NCBI GenBank assembly: GCA_021401465.1
Contig: JADDMT010000008.1
Location: 434,001 to 498,000, forward strand
Direction: 5' to 3'
From: Teratosphaeria epicoccoides
Taxonomy: Eukaryota; Ascomycota; Dothideomycetes; Mycosphaerellales; Teratosphaeriaceae
DNA: 64,000 nt
Part shown: positions 42,209-54,381 of the stretch, piece by piece
Layout of the letters: the number at the start of each line of letters is the position of its first letter
Numbering within the stretch: position 1 is the first letter of the stretch
Notes under the pieces: generated by a model
The model's input: the letters and a program-made list of their open reading frames with translations, nothing else
Told to the model about the DNA's origin: nothing
Database searches by the model: none
Made by a program: the position numbers and the translations under genes

Positions 42209-45200
42209 TTTAGCTCGTAGACGAGCTACTCTTTGGGCGTCAAAACAATAGGACTGGACTTCGGTGGAATGAATCATGTAAGGCAAGCGATACATTGGGT
42301 CGGCGTTTCTTCTTCAGTCGTGCTATTGGATGCAGAGAAGCAAAAGCGGTCTGTACGTTGGCGTGGGTCACATTCTGAAGTGATCGACGCGCATGGCCGC
42401 CGCGAGCGGCTTATGAACATAGGGCGGCCGAAGTAGGCTTGTTGCCGGCAGCGATATTGAATCGGTATCGCATGCCAGGTCTAATACTACCATGAGTTGA
42501 TCGTGCTGATCTTCAGTGTCGGTTGATCGTATCAACGCGAAAACATTCAAAACGCGCTTGAAGTGGCACTGTCCCTTTGCCTGCCGCCATCTTTTTGATT
42601 CGCAAATTATTTCAGTGACACTTAGCAACTGATGTAAGTGCAGCTATCCGTGCCACGCAGTTAGTAGGCGGCCCTCCTACTTACAGTTTCCTGATATCTC
42701 GACTTGCATGTGACGCGAAGGTGTTATAAGGCTGCCCTAAATGTGATATTAGCTGCTATAGCATAGCGACTCTGCCTCGCGTATGTCGTAAAGGTGTTAA
42801 GAGTGCCGCTACATAGGCTATTTTCAAGATTAACCTAGACGTAGGTAAAAGGAGCTAGGGGGGTTTTAAGGGTCCGCAAAGTAGATGCTAGATAACTACT
42901 ACCGGTACCTATCATCGAGCAATGTCAGGAAGCGGAGTGTGACGAAGTCACACATCCGTTGATCACGGAATATCGCTAGTGAGCTGGTGCGCATCCGCTG
43001 CAGATCGAGGAGATGGCGTGGGGCTCGCCTGCCTCTAGATAAAGTGGCATGGTTCAACGGACGCAACGTTCCACGCACTGCCAGAACGACGTGCATGATG
43101 CTCTGATAAGCTTTTTTGTCTTCGTGGCTATGGAGAGCAGCGTCTTTGTGAAACGCGTTTCTGACTGTCTGTTGATAGCGAGCATCCAGATCTACCTCGC
43201 TCAGACTTCGCTGGCAAATACTACAGTGCAGACATAATCGGGTTCGAAGGACAAGCGAGACAGGCAAGACCAATGTGAGTACCACAATAGCATCTTGCTG
43301 ATGCCAGGAGATCAAGGCCCCACCTCAGTAGCGCCGTCGGCCATCCCAACTTCGAACCTGTTAATCCTGCAGGCTGTCGGCGTTCCACGCGAGAGCTTGT
43401 ACGTTAAGTAGCAAGTGATCGATGGAGTCAGCTGCTCGTAAAGTTTTGTAGACGCAAAATCAGCGACGATTGGCTGCAGATGCGTTGCGCCAGTGTCGTA
43501 GTTAGGTGTCATTTGCGCTGACCGTTTCAGCGATTGCGAGATTGACTATACTGTCGGCAGATGACTTACTGGGACGACGTGTATGCAGATGGTGGGCAGG
43601 CTACAGCTGCAAACCTGAGATATGTAAGTACGCTATCGCTAGCGATTGACCCGCACTCGCTGCCGATCGCAACAACGAGCCGATCTGCCAGGCATGAAAA
43701 GCACAAACGAGATACCATCGGTCTAGCCTGCAACGTAGCTTGCTGTTACTTGCTGTTTTCGAATCATTGGACAAATGCAGATAAACGCCCCCCGTCACCT
43801 GATCCATTTTTCCTGCGAGCTCTGACGCATCACGTAGCGTGGATGCACACTGCGGCCGATGCATGTGCATATGCATACACATCCAACAGGAAGCTTTTCC
43901 ACACCTGTTGATGAACCCGTGAATGTCACTTGCATTGCAATGCGTAACTACGCACCCACCAACGAATGCTGCAACGAATGTGAAGGTTGTTGGCGAGAGC
44001 TCCTGTTGACATCAAACCTGGCTAGAGGAAGTTCCGCTGTGGAGGCCCGTCGAGTGGTCATGCTCGGTCGATGTCAATGGAATCGACGATCTTGACAGTT
44101 GCGTTGCACGGTGTCGACATGTCCTCGGGAGACCATCTCACGGATCTGGCCAGGACTCATCCCACACTGCATTCATCGCGTTGGATGTACACTTCAGCCA
44201 CCGCTCGAGTAACCAGAATCGGGATGGAAAGGTCGACGCGGATCAGTAGGTGGTGCGACACGCTGCTGTGCGTGTCGATCGCAGGCATAGCCGACCAGGA
44301 CTGTTTTCTCTTGTATGCTATGGCCTCTTTGTGACCGTGCTGCGCAGGGGTCGATCGAATGCCTGTAATACAGGCAACGACAAACCTATACAGTGGTAAA
44401 TCCAGGTTCAGTTAATGTCTTCAATGCCCTGCTTTTGGTTCCAACGCACCGAGTATCGTTCCACAACTTGTATGCACATCCCTACGCAGCCGATGCGCCA
44501 AGAAGACAGAGTTGTGAGAGAAGTGCGTCTGTGTTGTCGCCAAGACACGCTCGAACGCGGTAGAACAGAGCAGGATGAAGAGACAGTCGCTATACAGTGC
44601 GCAAGAAGAGCAGTAAAATATGTGGCGAGGTAGGCTCATTGACAGTCTCTTCAGAACTTATATCGTTTGTGAGGTTCTCCAACCTTAGAATGTAGTGTGA
44701 GAATGCAAACGTCTTACCTTGCAGGAACGTGGATGGATGGAACGACTGATATTTTTGGTTACCTCTACGTCGTGGCCTGCGATAGGTCGATAGAGGATGC
44801 GTGGAACGCCTTGTGCGGTAGCGAAGCCCGTGCGCAAGGATCTTATATGGATGCTTGACATGAGGCTTCGCAAACTAGTGCAAACCTTTAATTGTAGGCT
44901 GTACCGATGATGACTCTGCCGACTGAGATCCAAGAGAACTAAGAGCCGTCAGCACTGCACAGGGATGGAGACTGGTTTGTTTTAGAGCCGTGCGTAGACC
45001 TATCATGGCATCTGGGATCCCTGACATGGCTCCAAAATCCCACTGTCAGCCTATGTGACGGCAGACCGCATGCATTGCCTAAAGGATCATCAGACTGGGG
45101 CGGATTCGGGGCCACATGGCTGACAAAAGGCGGGAAGGCCACAAGCACTAGAGGCACTTTTGAGTGTCGGTTGCGAACCTACTGCAGGCTTAGGCCACTT

Positions 45201-46101
45201 GCGGCTGCTGGCCACGAGGTGACCGATTGTCACCTCTTACTGTGACACCGCCGACCGGTCTTCCGGTATGATGGAGCCTCAGCATAAGGGATCCTTCTGC
45301 AGACGGGTGGGCTAAGTATGCAGGTCCAAGACTGGCCGGCGGCGTCGCCGGGCACTCATGACGTATAGCATGAGTGTTGCTCATACTCGACCATGCGATC
45401 TCTTTCTGTGCTGCGGCTGCAAGCTGAAAGCGAATCCGACAGGCGACGTATTCTTAGATTGGAATACGCGATGCGATGCGATGCGATGAGATGAGTATGA
45501 GGTGTGATATACGCGGTAGGTACTCACTTACTCGCGACGAGCTGTTTGGGATGGCCGATGTGGTCCAAGCGCCCGCTGCTTAGACCTCGATGGTTCTCGT
45601 TCTAGCACACATCTTCATCAGACGAATACGCACGTGCGGAAGCCGGCGCGGTGTGAGCATCCAAGGACACACTGCCTATCGGGTCAGCATCTTGGTTACA
45701 TCGCGCGTGCATGCGGCTCTTCTAAGCTGTTGCGTCACTAACATCGATTGGTCAGCTCGTAGATTTCTTGATGAACCTTAGCAAGGAGCACAAACAGCGG
45801 ACGGTCACAGCCGGCGGAATTCACCGCCAGACGGCCATAACGACGAGGCGCGCGACATGCTCGATTTGGGTATATTCCAGCGCTCACGATACAACGGGGC
45901 GGAACGTCCAAACGGCGAAGCACGCAAGCTTTTGGAATTGTGGCAAATGCATAACAGGACGCGGGTCACGCACATGTTTGCTCATCTATCTGGTCAAAGA
46001 CTGCTCTGCATCTGGCGCTTGAGCTTCATCTCGACGAATGCTGCGCGCCAAGGTATACCCTGAACAAGGGATCGCCACGTAGCCATGCTAGCCTCCGTGG
46101 A
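42209..46101. other. Gene-poor 3.9-kb region with decayed repeat-like sequence
   Basis: No frame has a recognisable domain. At about 42.64-42.90 kb the sequence is rich in TA and TAG/CTA steps, with imperfect direct repeats (AAGGTGTTATAAGGCTGCC near 42718 and AAAGGTGTTAAGAGTGCC near 42791). This looks like a remnant of a transposable element, possibly altered by repeat-induced point mutation. A GCGAT microsatellite lies at 45468-45496. Short frames throughout are not supported as genes. Confidence 0.45.
45468..45496. repeat. GCGAT pentanucleotide microsatellite
   Basis: Four GCGAT units followed by GAGAT variants. A shorter related patch occurs at about 19.19 kb. Confidence 0.8.
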
Positions 46102-47429
46102 CTAAGATGCTATATCATCTTCTGTGGCCGGCGAGGGAAGTGACCTGGGGAGCGCCGGATTCAGAAAATTGGCTGCATCAATTAAAGGCGCTGAAGGATT
46201 GATCTCAAGACCAAAGCCTGGCTTGTCAAGTTCCGTGATGTCGAGATAACCCTGGGTCGGAATAGGCTCGTTTGTGAAGAGATTTCCAAATACAGGAAGA
46301 ACACTCCTACCGTCTGGCGAGTTGGCAAGGTACTCCTGGAACGGACTGTTGGCCTGCGAGACAACGAAGTGGTAGCTGTATGGTCCGCTCGCATGAGGAA
46401 CAACAGGCAGGTCATAGGCTGCGGCGTGGGCCGAAATCTTAAGCAGCTCTGTCAAACCGCCCACCCACATCACATCTGGCTGCAGGACGTCAATGTTGCG
46501 ACCCTCGATCAATTTTCGGAAGCCATATCTCGAATACTCGTGTTCGCCGGTCGTGAATCTGATGGTGGGATGCGCACGCTTGATCAGAGCAAAGCCATCC
46601 GTATCATCCGGTGATAAGACCTCTTCCCACCAGTCAATATTGAGCTCTTTGCATTTCTCGGCGAGCTCAATGATGTATGGTACGGTCAGACTCATCCAAC
46701 AGTCGACGCGGAGTGGGAAGTCAGGGCCAACCTCCGACCTCTTCTGCTTCAGGTAGTCATAGTTCTTCCTCAAACCATCTGGACCCTCTGCGGCACTGTA
46801 TGGCAACGCGACTTTACCAGCTGAGAAGCCCATCTCCTTAGCCGATGCCGGCTCCGGGCCAGTACAGTAGAAGTGCAAGCGCTCACGTGTAGTGCCGCCA
46901 ATCAGCCTGTACACCGGCTCGTTCCGGATCTTACCCAGCAGATCCCAGAGAGCAAGGTCAATCACAGATATCACCGCCACAGGGAGACCTTTCCTGCCGT
47001 AAAACATGGATGCCCGATACATCTGCTCAAAAAGGTTGTTGGTGTCTCGAGGATCTATTGGCCTTGTCAGCCTGTTCCGCGAATACATCCATCGTCATGC
47101 ACAGCCCACGTACCTGCTCCGATTAAGAATCGGCGGAAGTGCTCGGCGACAAGCCAGCAGGCTGGTGGCCCTCCAAATCCTGTTGCAAAGCCTTTGGTGC
47201 CATCTGTGGCCTCAATCTCGACACAGAAAGAGCCAAGCACATTGATGCCAAAACTCGTCCGTGACTTGCGATACAATTCATGGCCCGACATAGGCGTTGC
47301 AATTTTCGAATCGATCAGCCAATGTCCGCCTTTGACATTGTGATAGTCGCCACCAGATCCCACGCCTTGGATAATGTAGGTCTTGATCTCTTTGATCTTT
47401 GGAAAGGATAATACGCCCTTCGATGGCAT
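46102..47429 (-). CDS. LRA3: L-rhamnonate dehydratase (enolase superfamily)
   Basis: Two exons, 47114-47429 and 46102-47054, are joined by a 59-bp intron (GTACGT donor, GCTGAC branch), giving 422 residues. The ATG at 47429 is chosen; a TTG frame extends slightly upstream. Enolase-superfamily features are plain: an N-terminal capping domain (GGHWLIDSKIATPMSGHELY), then LPVAVISVIDLALWDLLGK. Metal ligands lie in RVDCWMSL, WWEEVLSPDD and TTGEHEYSRYGF, with a catalytic-type His in VVPHASG. The blocks PDVMWVGGLTELLKI and DKPGFGLEINP match the rhamnonate dehydratase branch. The reaction is dehydration of L-rhamnonate to 2-keto-3-deoxy-L-rhamnonate in the non-phosphorylated fungal L-rhamnose pathway. 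A related sugar-acid substrate is possible. It is divergent from a Zn2Cys6 regulator, which may control it. Confidence 0.87.
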
Positions 47430-47765
47430 TTTGCTCTTCAATCTCTGACGAGGGAAATGATTTCTATCACGGTGAGCTCGGTGTCAGGTATGTAAGTTCG
47501 CTTGACCGTTGAGCGATGCGCTATTGTATGGAAGTCAAGGATTGCTTGATCAAATGGGCGTGCTTCTGAGTTGTACCTTCCTGAAGATCTACTTGCGCCG
47601 CGACAAAAGACATCTCGGCATCGCGTGCAATTGACCCGTCGCGCGAAGACAATGTCGCCGCTCGAGGTCCACTTGCCCCGCATAGGCGAGCGGTACTCAA
47701 CCTTCATAAAAACCAGACCTCACCTCGGCAGATGTTCAGCCCGAAGCTCCAACACCAGCGCATGA
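47430..47765. promoter_or_regulatory. Shared divergent promoter of LRA3 and the Zn2Cys6 regulator
   Basis: 336 bp separate the two start codons. The arrangement invites local control of the dehydratase by the regulator. I found no clean inverted CGG pair. An ATG at 47762 opens a ten-codon frame overlapping the regulator start at 47766. Confidence 0.5.
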
Positions 47766-50565
47766 ATGTCTCCTGCCGCAGCCGCTACCCCTAGATCAAT
47801 TAATCCGCCCAAAGGTGGAAGTCCGCCCAGCAATCATGCTGAGCGGGACGGCGAAGACGCGTGGAGTGGTGAGGAGGACGAAATTGAGGCTAATATCGGC
47901 GATGGCACTCGCAAGAGGAAACGAGGGAATGAACGGCCCATCTCTGTGAGCTGCGAGCGATGCAAGGAGCGCAAAGTGATTCTCCTTGTCGATTCGATGT
48001 GCCCTGCTTAGCTTGCTGATCTTGTTTCCAGGTCAAGTGCGACCGCGGGCAGCCGCATTGCGGCTGGTGTGTTCGTAACAACCAGTTTTGCGAGTACAAA
48101 GAACGTAAGAAACCAGGGTTGCGTGCCGGGTACGGTCGAGAGCTTGAGTCTCGGCTCGGTGAGTACAGCCCGTGGATCCAGTGGTCATCCTTCGCTCTTG
48201 GGACCCATCCGGGAGGCCATATCATTGCGAGTCTACAACTAAGGCCATGTGCTGAGTGATGAGTGTGTCAGACAAGCTTGAAGGCGTCCTAAAGACCCAG
48301 CAGCATGTCTTGCAGCAGCTCGCCAGTGCTATTCCGGGCGGGCAAGCTTCAGCCGGAATTGTCGCCAGCCCTATCGCCCAACAGCAATACGTGCCGCGTG
48401 CAGAAGCAGCTCTTTACATGCAGACACCCAACGTGTATCAGACCGGTTCGGGGCGTCATGACAACTTGCAAACCCACCACCAGAGCGACCTTCACCAAGA
48501 CCATTATCAGCACCAGAATCAAGGGTAAACTGACTATTCCTTCTAGGCAGTTCGGTCATGGAATGTAGCTGACGAGATGCTATGTCCAGAGCACAGCCAG
48601 CGTTGAGCGTCGCAACGCATGAGATTTGGAGAGATCCGTATGTGCCGGGCGATCCGCCGCTGGAATCTCCTAGTCTGAACATCTGTGCAAGTCAAGCAAC
48701 GCTGACTTCGCCTGGCACGAGTCTGAGCAGCGTTTCGGAGGATCACGATTTCCCGCCGTGCGATCTTTTATACACATTAACAGATCTCTTCTTCAAGCAC
48801 GTCAACACGTGGTGCCCTATGCTGCACCGCCGAAGTACACTTGATTCACTATTCGGGACCACCAGGCTCGAAGAAGCAGACAGGATCCTACTGCATGCGA
48901 TAGTAGCAACAACGATCCGTTTTTCCACTGACTCACGGCTCAGTGAGCAGGCACGAGAGCGATATCACTCAACCTCGAAACAGAAAGTTCTATTGTACGG
49001 GCTGGAAAATAGCTCAGTCAAAGCACTCCAAGCCTTGGTGATACTAGCTTTGGACATTATAGGAAGTTCGAACGGACCACCAGGATGGAATCTGCTCGCG
49101 TTGATCACGAGGAGTGTTGTGCAGCTTGGTCTTGCAGTGGAAAGAACTTCGCAGTCAGTGGCTCCACTCTATCCCTCGATATACACGCTTCGAGCAACGG
49201 TAATACCCGAGCCAAAATCATTCGTAGAGGACGAGAGCCGCAGGAGACTGTTCTGGATGGTCTATTTGCTCGATCGTTACGCTACAATCTCTACTGCTTT
49301 TGAGTTCGCTCTCGACGACAAGGAGATTGATCGCAGACTGCCCTGTCGGGACGACCTGTTCGCTCGAAATCAACCAGTCGAGACTCGGTGGTTCTCGACA
49401 TCTGATCAGATAGATTATTCGACGAACAAATCAGAGAGCCTTGGCTCGTTCAGCTACTACGTCGAGATCGTTGGCATTCTCTCCCAAATACACCGCTTCT
49501 TGAAAAGACCTGTGGACATTGGAGCCCTGCCCGATGTAGAGCAGTGGCAGCAGGAGTATGTACCCCATTCTGCACAGCGCATGCGGTGAGACGCTGACGT
49601 ATTGCCTGGCGAGTAGGTATCGATCGCTTGACAGCAAACTGAACGCATGGAAGTTCAGCTTACCAAGCGACTACGGCAACATGTCGAGGCTTTTCAATCT
49701 TAATGCTGGCGACAACATGACCAACTGCATCTGGATTATGTTGCACACGACCTACCACACGTGAGTCACAGATTCATCGAGAGCGTCCACAGCCCTATTC
49801 CAGAGCCGCAGGCTAACGTAAGCACTCAACGAGCGCTGCAGTGCCGTCATTCGCCTACACTCCTCAGCCGCATATCCAACGACTCGTTCGCCAATATTTA
49901 CTCCGAGCTACAGTGCTAGTCAGCGATGTAATACTGCGGTCGAAGATATATGCGCGCTGAACACACACGTCAGAAATAATCAGATGCTGGATAAGCTTGG
50001 ACCGCCTTTCGCTTTCAGCCTATGGGTCGCTGCTCGTCTGCTCCTCGTGCATGGCTCCACGATCGATCGTCAGGTCAATTCGGCGGTCTATCAGCTTGTG
50101 GAAACTCTACGCGAGCTCGGCTGCCATTGGAAGGTTGCAGGGCGCTACGCCACCTTGCTGTCTCGCGTCCTTGAAGAATACTCGGAGAGTGAACGAGCCC
50201 CTGCTCCTGCGAACGGAGTGCGCGAGACGCCATCAAGCGTTCGCATATTGGCGGATATGCGTCGCAATGCCTTCGACCTGGACTTTCTCATCTCCCGGCA
50301 ACCACGACAATACTCTAGACCCAAGCTGGCGTCTATCACCCCTGCTCGTACACCGGCATCGAATGAGCTTGAGTATCTCGAAGTCTTTGACTTCTTCAAT
50401 ATGCCAAGGCTACCATTTTCTGAGGCCGTCGGTGGTGCCGAGGCTGATGAGGCCGATACCCGTCAAAGGGTGCAGAACGTGCAAAGCGGCGCTAACAATG
50501 AGTTTAACATAACCAATTTCATGTATGATGCGAACTCGGACTGGTTTGTCCAAAGTTCAGGATAG
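47766..50565 (+). CDS. Zn2Cys6 fungal-specific transcription factor
   Basis: Six exons give 807 residues: 47766-47975, 48032-48158, 48272-48524, 48590-49555, 49617-49760 and 49842-50565. Introns of 56, 113, 65, 61 and 81 bp all keep frame. The binuclear cluster spans the first junction, with Cys at 63, 66, 73, 80, 83 and 90 (C-x2-C-x6-C-x6-C-x2-C-x6-C). A linker and short coiled-coil start follow (ELESRLDKLEGVL). After a Gln/His-rich stretch comes the fungal-specific regulatory domain (LFFKHVNTWCPMLHR, RRRLFWMVYLLDRYATISTAF, LDSKLNAWKFSLP). Such proteins are nuclear regulators, often of adjacent catabolic genes. Placement next to L-rhamnonate dehydratase recalls the yeast LRA cluster with its TRC1 regulator. 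A GTATGT donor at 49556 was chosen over in-frame read-through because it restores EYRSLDSKL. Confidence 0.9.
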
Positions 50566-50835
50566 GAATGCGCCAGCCATTCGGGGATCACACTCAATGC
50601 CACTCCAGCATCACTGCAACACTCGCGTTCTAGCTGCCGATTAATCTTCAATCATTGGTCGTCTATGTCTGCCTTCATGAAGTCTACCCTTGTGCGCACA
50701 CGAATGGCGCCAGGCCATTCGAGGTAACACTGAGTTCCAACTACATCTTAGCCTTTGCATGTGTCCCAGTGCCTTCACTGAATGTCTGCAGAACAAGCCA
50801 TCAGCCACTCGCGGCCTTCCTCGATAGTGAAGGTG
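50566..50835. other. Intergenic region between convergent genes
   Basis: Shared 3' ends of the regulator and the dehydrogenase. Nothing else is visible. Confidence 0.5.
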
Positions 50836-51838
50836 CTAAATTACATTCTTCAAGGGTTGTCCAGCACAGAATCTTCGGAGGTTATACGCGATCAATCCCT
50901 CGGCGTCTTGCGGTCTCCCACCTGCAGCATGTGGCGACACGATCATATTTGGTGCTTTCCAGAGCTTCGACTCTTTTGGCAATGGCTCTTGAATGAAGAC
51001 GTCGAGAGCTGCGCCTCCTATCTCGCCACTGGTCAGCGCATCGAATAGCGCCTCCTCGTCAATTGATGTGCCGCGACCGACATTGACGACCCAAGCATGG
51101 TTGGGCAGAAGCTTCATGCGTTCGGCGTTGAGGGCATTGTTGGTTGATTCTGAGCCTGGGAGAATCATGACCAACGCATCTGTCTCTGGTAGAGCTTGCC
51201 CGAGCTCAGACTCAGAAAGGACTTCGACTCCGTTGCGAACGCCTGCTGAGCGAGCCACACCTCGTACATGGGCACCAAGTGAGACAAGAGGGGGAGTCAG
51301 AGCCTTGGCGATGTTGCCATATCCCCAGATCAATATATTCGCACCTCTCAAACTAGTGAATTTGCCCTTCGGCCTATCTGGCTGGGCGCCGCCGAGATGC
51401 TGAGGCCATTCGCTTCTGAGTTGGTAATCTCGCATTTCGAAGAACCGTCTGCATGCGTTCAAGAGAAGACCTAGGGCGTGCTCAGCTACCGTATGGTCGT
51501 GCAGGCCGGATCCAGTCGTGATGGTGATCTTGGAACTATCAAAGCCGGCGTTCAGGACATCGTTTGGTCCTGCTGCGAGAGACTGGATCCACTTCAGATT
51601 ATGGAGTCGTCCGGCTGCATCTTTCAGGTTGTCTGCCTTATTCGACCTAGAATGTGTCGTCAATGTCTGATGCTCATTTCGTCGTGGCTAGGCATACCAA
51701 CCAGGTGATGAGCACTTCGGCATCCGTCAGATCATCTGGGATAGATTTCGTCACATCGTAGGGGTGCAAATTCGCCGCAAACCCCTGAAGCGATTCCAGG
51801 TTCAACTTCAGCGAAGTTGGATAGAGAACTTTGAGCAT
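50836..51838 (-). CDS. D-isomer-specific 2-hydroxyacid dehydrogenase
   Basis: Two exons, 51702-51838 and 50836-51646, are joined by a 55-bp intron (GTTGGT donor, TTGAC branch), giving 315 residues. The N-terminal catalytic domain starts MLKVLYP and the junction gives VLITWSNKADNL. The Rossmann fold shows ILIWGYGNIAKAL, in which the third Gly of GxGxxG is Ala. The catalytic Arg is in NVGRGTSIDEEAL, Glu in DVFIQEPLPKES and His in SPHAAGG, so the active site is complete. The family reduces or oxidises 2-hydroxyacids such as glyoxylate, hydroxypyruvate or D-lactate with NAD(P)H; the substrate is unknown. It lies beside the regulator and rhamnonate dehydratase, so a role in the same catabolic locus is possible but unproven. 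Confidence 0.88.
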
Positions 51839-52606
51839 TGTACAGGCCTCTGTTGACCAGATGGCGGTGACTCCTTCGATTCGATAGACTCGGTCCTGAT
51901 GTCAACTTTGGGACCGCGAAGGAGAATATATAGCTCCCGCGTGAGACGAGGAGACTGGGTATCGGAAAGTGAAGGATCTGCGTACAAAGGCTATTGAGAC
52001 CAAGGAACAGGTAGAGATCAGGTCTTTCCGTGGTGACAGTACTACCTCCAAGCGCCTTCAAATGCCGTCCGACGAGCTCGGCAAATGAGTCTCTTGCCAT
52101 TCTCTCTCGGAGATACTGGCAGACAGCACCGAGTGGCCAGTTAAGCGATCCAACCACAAGTCAGCCGGTACGGCTGCGCCAATTATCTAACGGACCCGTC
52201 CGCGGTCACTTTGTCATTGGACTCGCGGTTTCTCCTCTGCCCCGCCGGGCGCGGACCATCCCGGCGCGCCTCGTAAAATCCAACCGCGATCCACATGGTG
52301 CTTCGAACTCCTCCACACACTCAGCACACGAAATTTTTCAGCGGTCATTGTCGAGTCGAAGGAGTTGAGGGCGGAGAGTTGGAGAGATAGGAAGAAGGAT
52401 TGGAAGGAAGGACGAAGCAGAAGAGAAGGTGAGTGAGCCGAAGAGAATCGGATGCGGCGCGGGAGTGTGCAGAGATAATAGCAATGTCTCGGGCGCACCC
52501 AGATTTGGGTGGTCGAAATGGTTTCGAGGAAGACATCAAGGTCGGCGAGCTAACCCGGGCCCCACAGTACCGGTACTTGAAAAGAAGTTGGGAAAGCGGT
52601 TTGAAG
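51839..52606. other. Divergent upstream region of dehydrogenase and zinc-knuckle genes
   Basis: No separate gene is supported. The part just before 52607 is purine-rich and is probably the 5' leader of the zinc-knuckle gene. An upstream in-frame ATG at 52484 would add 41 residues of unlikely character. Confidence 0.45.
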
Positions 52607-53508
52607 ATGTCGTCCCTTTCGCGTCGCGCCTGCTACAAGTGTGGCAACGTTGGCCACTACGCCGAGGTCTGCTCCAGCAGCGAGCGCCTGTGCTACAACT
52701 GCAAGCAGCCGGGTAAGTCGGGAATCGACGATCAAAATGCGAGAATGCACTTGTCGGCGGATGAATGCAGATTTGCTGACCGCTATTTGTTTCCAAGCAG
52801 GCCACGAGAGCAATAACTGCCCTCACCCACGCACGACCGAGGGTAAGTCTTTTGCACCAAACAAGACTTCACGATCAGAGACATCAAAAGGGCAGCTGAC
52901 CATGGATCCAGCCAAGCAATGCTACCATTGCCAGGGCCTCGGCCACGTCCAGGCTGACTGCCCAACCCTTCGCTTGAATGGCGGCCAGTCGAATGGACGC
53001 TGCTACACGTGCGGTCAGGCGGGCCATCTTGCTGTATGTATACACATCCTCATCTGCAATTGACTCGACTGAGATGTTCAAGCGTAATTGCCCCACTCCG
53101 AACGCTCCTGCTGTGCCGGCAGGCCCGGCAGCTGGTGCTCCGACCGGTCGTGGCGCTGGAGCTCCTCGCGGCGGCTTCAGAGGTGGTTACAGTGGTGTCC
53201 AGGCCAACCGTGCTGCCACCTGTTACAAGTGCGGTGGACCCAACCACTACGCCCGTGATTGCCAGGCTCAGGCCATGAAGTGCTATGCTTGCGGCAAGCT
53301 CGGACACATCTCTCGTGACTGCACGGCTCCGAATGATGGCGCTGTCAGCGCTGCTGGGCCAAAGACTTGCTACAGGTGCGGCGAAGCCGGCCATATTAGC
53401 AGAGAGTGCCCGCAGGCTGGCGGCGGCGAGGCCGTCATTGGTGAGGTCGGTGGTCTTATCAACGGCGTTTCTGCTGAGGCGGTTGCGCCGACCCCGATCG
53501 CTGCTTAA
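52607..53508 (+). CDS. GIS2: CCHC zinc-knuckle nucleic-acid-binding protein (Gis2/Byr3/CNBP type)
   Basis: Four exons, 52607-52712, 52801-52842, 52912-53033 and 53083-53508, with introns of 88, 69 and 49 bp give 231 residues. All junctions fall within or next to zinc knuckles and keep the C-x2-C-x4-H-x4-C spacing. Seven knuckles are visible: CYKCGNVGHYAEVC, CYNCKQPGHESNNC, CYHCQGLGHVQADC, CYTCGQAGHLARNC, CYKCGGPNHYARDC, CYACGKLGHISRDC and CYRCGEAGHISREC. An RGG-like Gly/Arg/Ala-rich linker separates knuckles 4 and 5. Homologues Gis2 and CNBP bind single-stranded nucleic acid and act in translation and stress granules. The start at 52607 gives the usual short lead into knuckle 1. Confidence 0.93.
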
Positions 53509-54381
53509 GCATTACTTCTTTTGGACATTAGCGCTTGCTCCTCAGGCCAAGGAGCATATTCTTGGCGCTTGATTTCTGGCCCGACCTGATCGATGCAACT
53601 TTCTTCCTATTAAGCGTTCAGACGACCTCACGACACACGATCCCCGAGCATATTCAGCAAAACGTTTCTTTGACGACCCAAATCACGACCCAGCATAACC
53701 CCTGCACCTTGGGAGACATGCGCAGCAGCCGGATTGGGAATGTGACAACCAGGCTTGCGCAAGGAAATGAGGTGAAGAGAGTGAGGTGACAAGCAGACAT
53801 AGACAGGAAGGGCGGAGGTTGGGGCGAGGACCGAGAGAAGTGATTAGTTGCAATGGCGGTAGTGGTTTACCTGTCGATGGGGAAGGACGAAGGCTATGTT
53901 ATTGCAATTTCACATGTGTGGTTCTGATGCATCCATCTCACGGCGTTTTGAGATGATGGAGACGTGCCTGAGGCACGTGTCAAAAGCTAGCGGTGTACTA
54001 AAGTCGGCAAAACATGCTGCCCCCTGAATAATTAACTCAACATAATTGCTCATTTTCGTCATGGCGCACAAAAAAGACGTTGGGGCTTTTTGCTCGAGCG
54101 CCTGCGGTCAACTCGCGTTGACGTGAGGTCCGGTTGGCAGGTGAGGAAGGAAGCAGCCACGCTCTTGCCATAAATGAACGCGATGGAAGCCTAAGGCTAC
54201 ACCGCCGAACGCCTGATGCCTCGAACAGTGCCATCCAGTCTGTTCTCATGCGCTTGCCCTTGTTCAACTCTCAACCATCGACGGCCTTCTGCATCCTGCC
54301 ATTTCAGCCATATATCGCCATCCCGGACCTATTCATCGGGTCCGTACACTCACATCATCTCCACGACTCTCATTGTTCATT
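53509..54381. other. Intergenic region upstream of DMC1
   Basis: 3' region of the zinc-knuckle gene and promoter of DMC1. A palindromic GAGGCACGTGTC-like CACGTG E-box lies at about 53973. No gene is seen. Confidence 0.45.

Noticed and set aside
43226..43250. GGTTCGAA resembling a tRNA B box
   Set aside because: No A box or cloverleaf can be formed around it.
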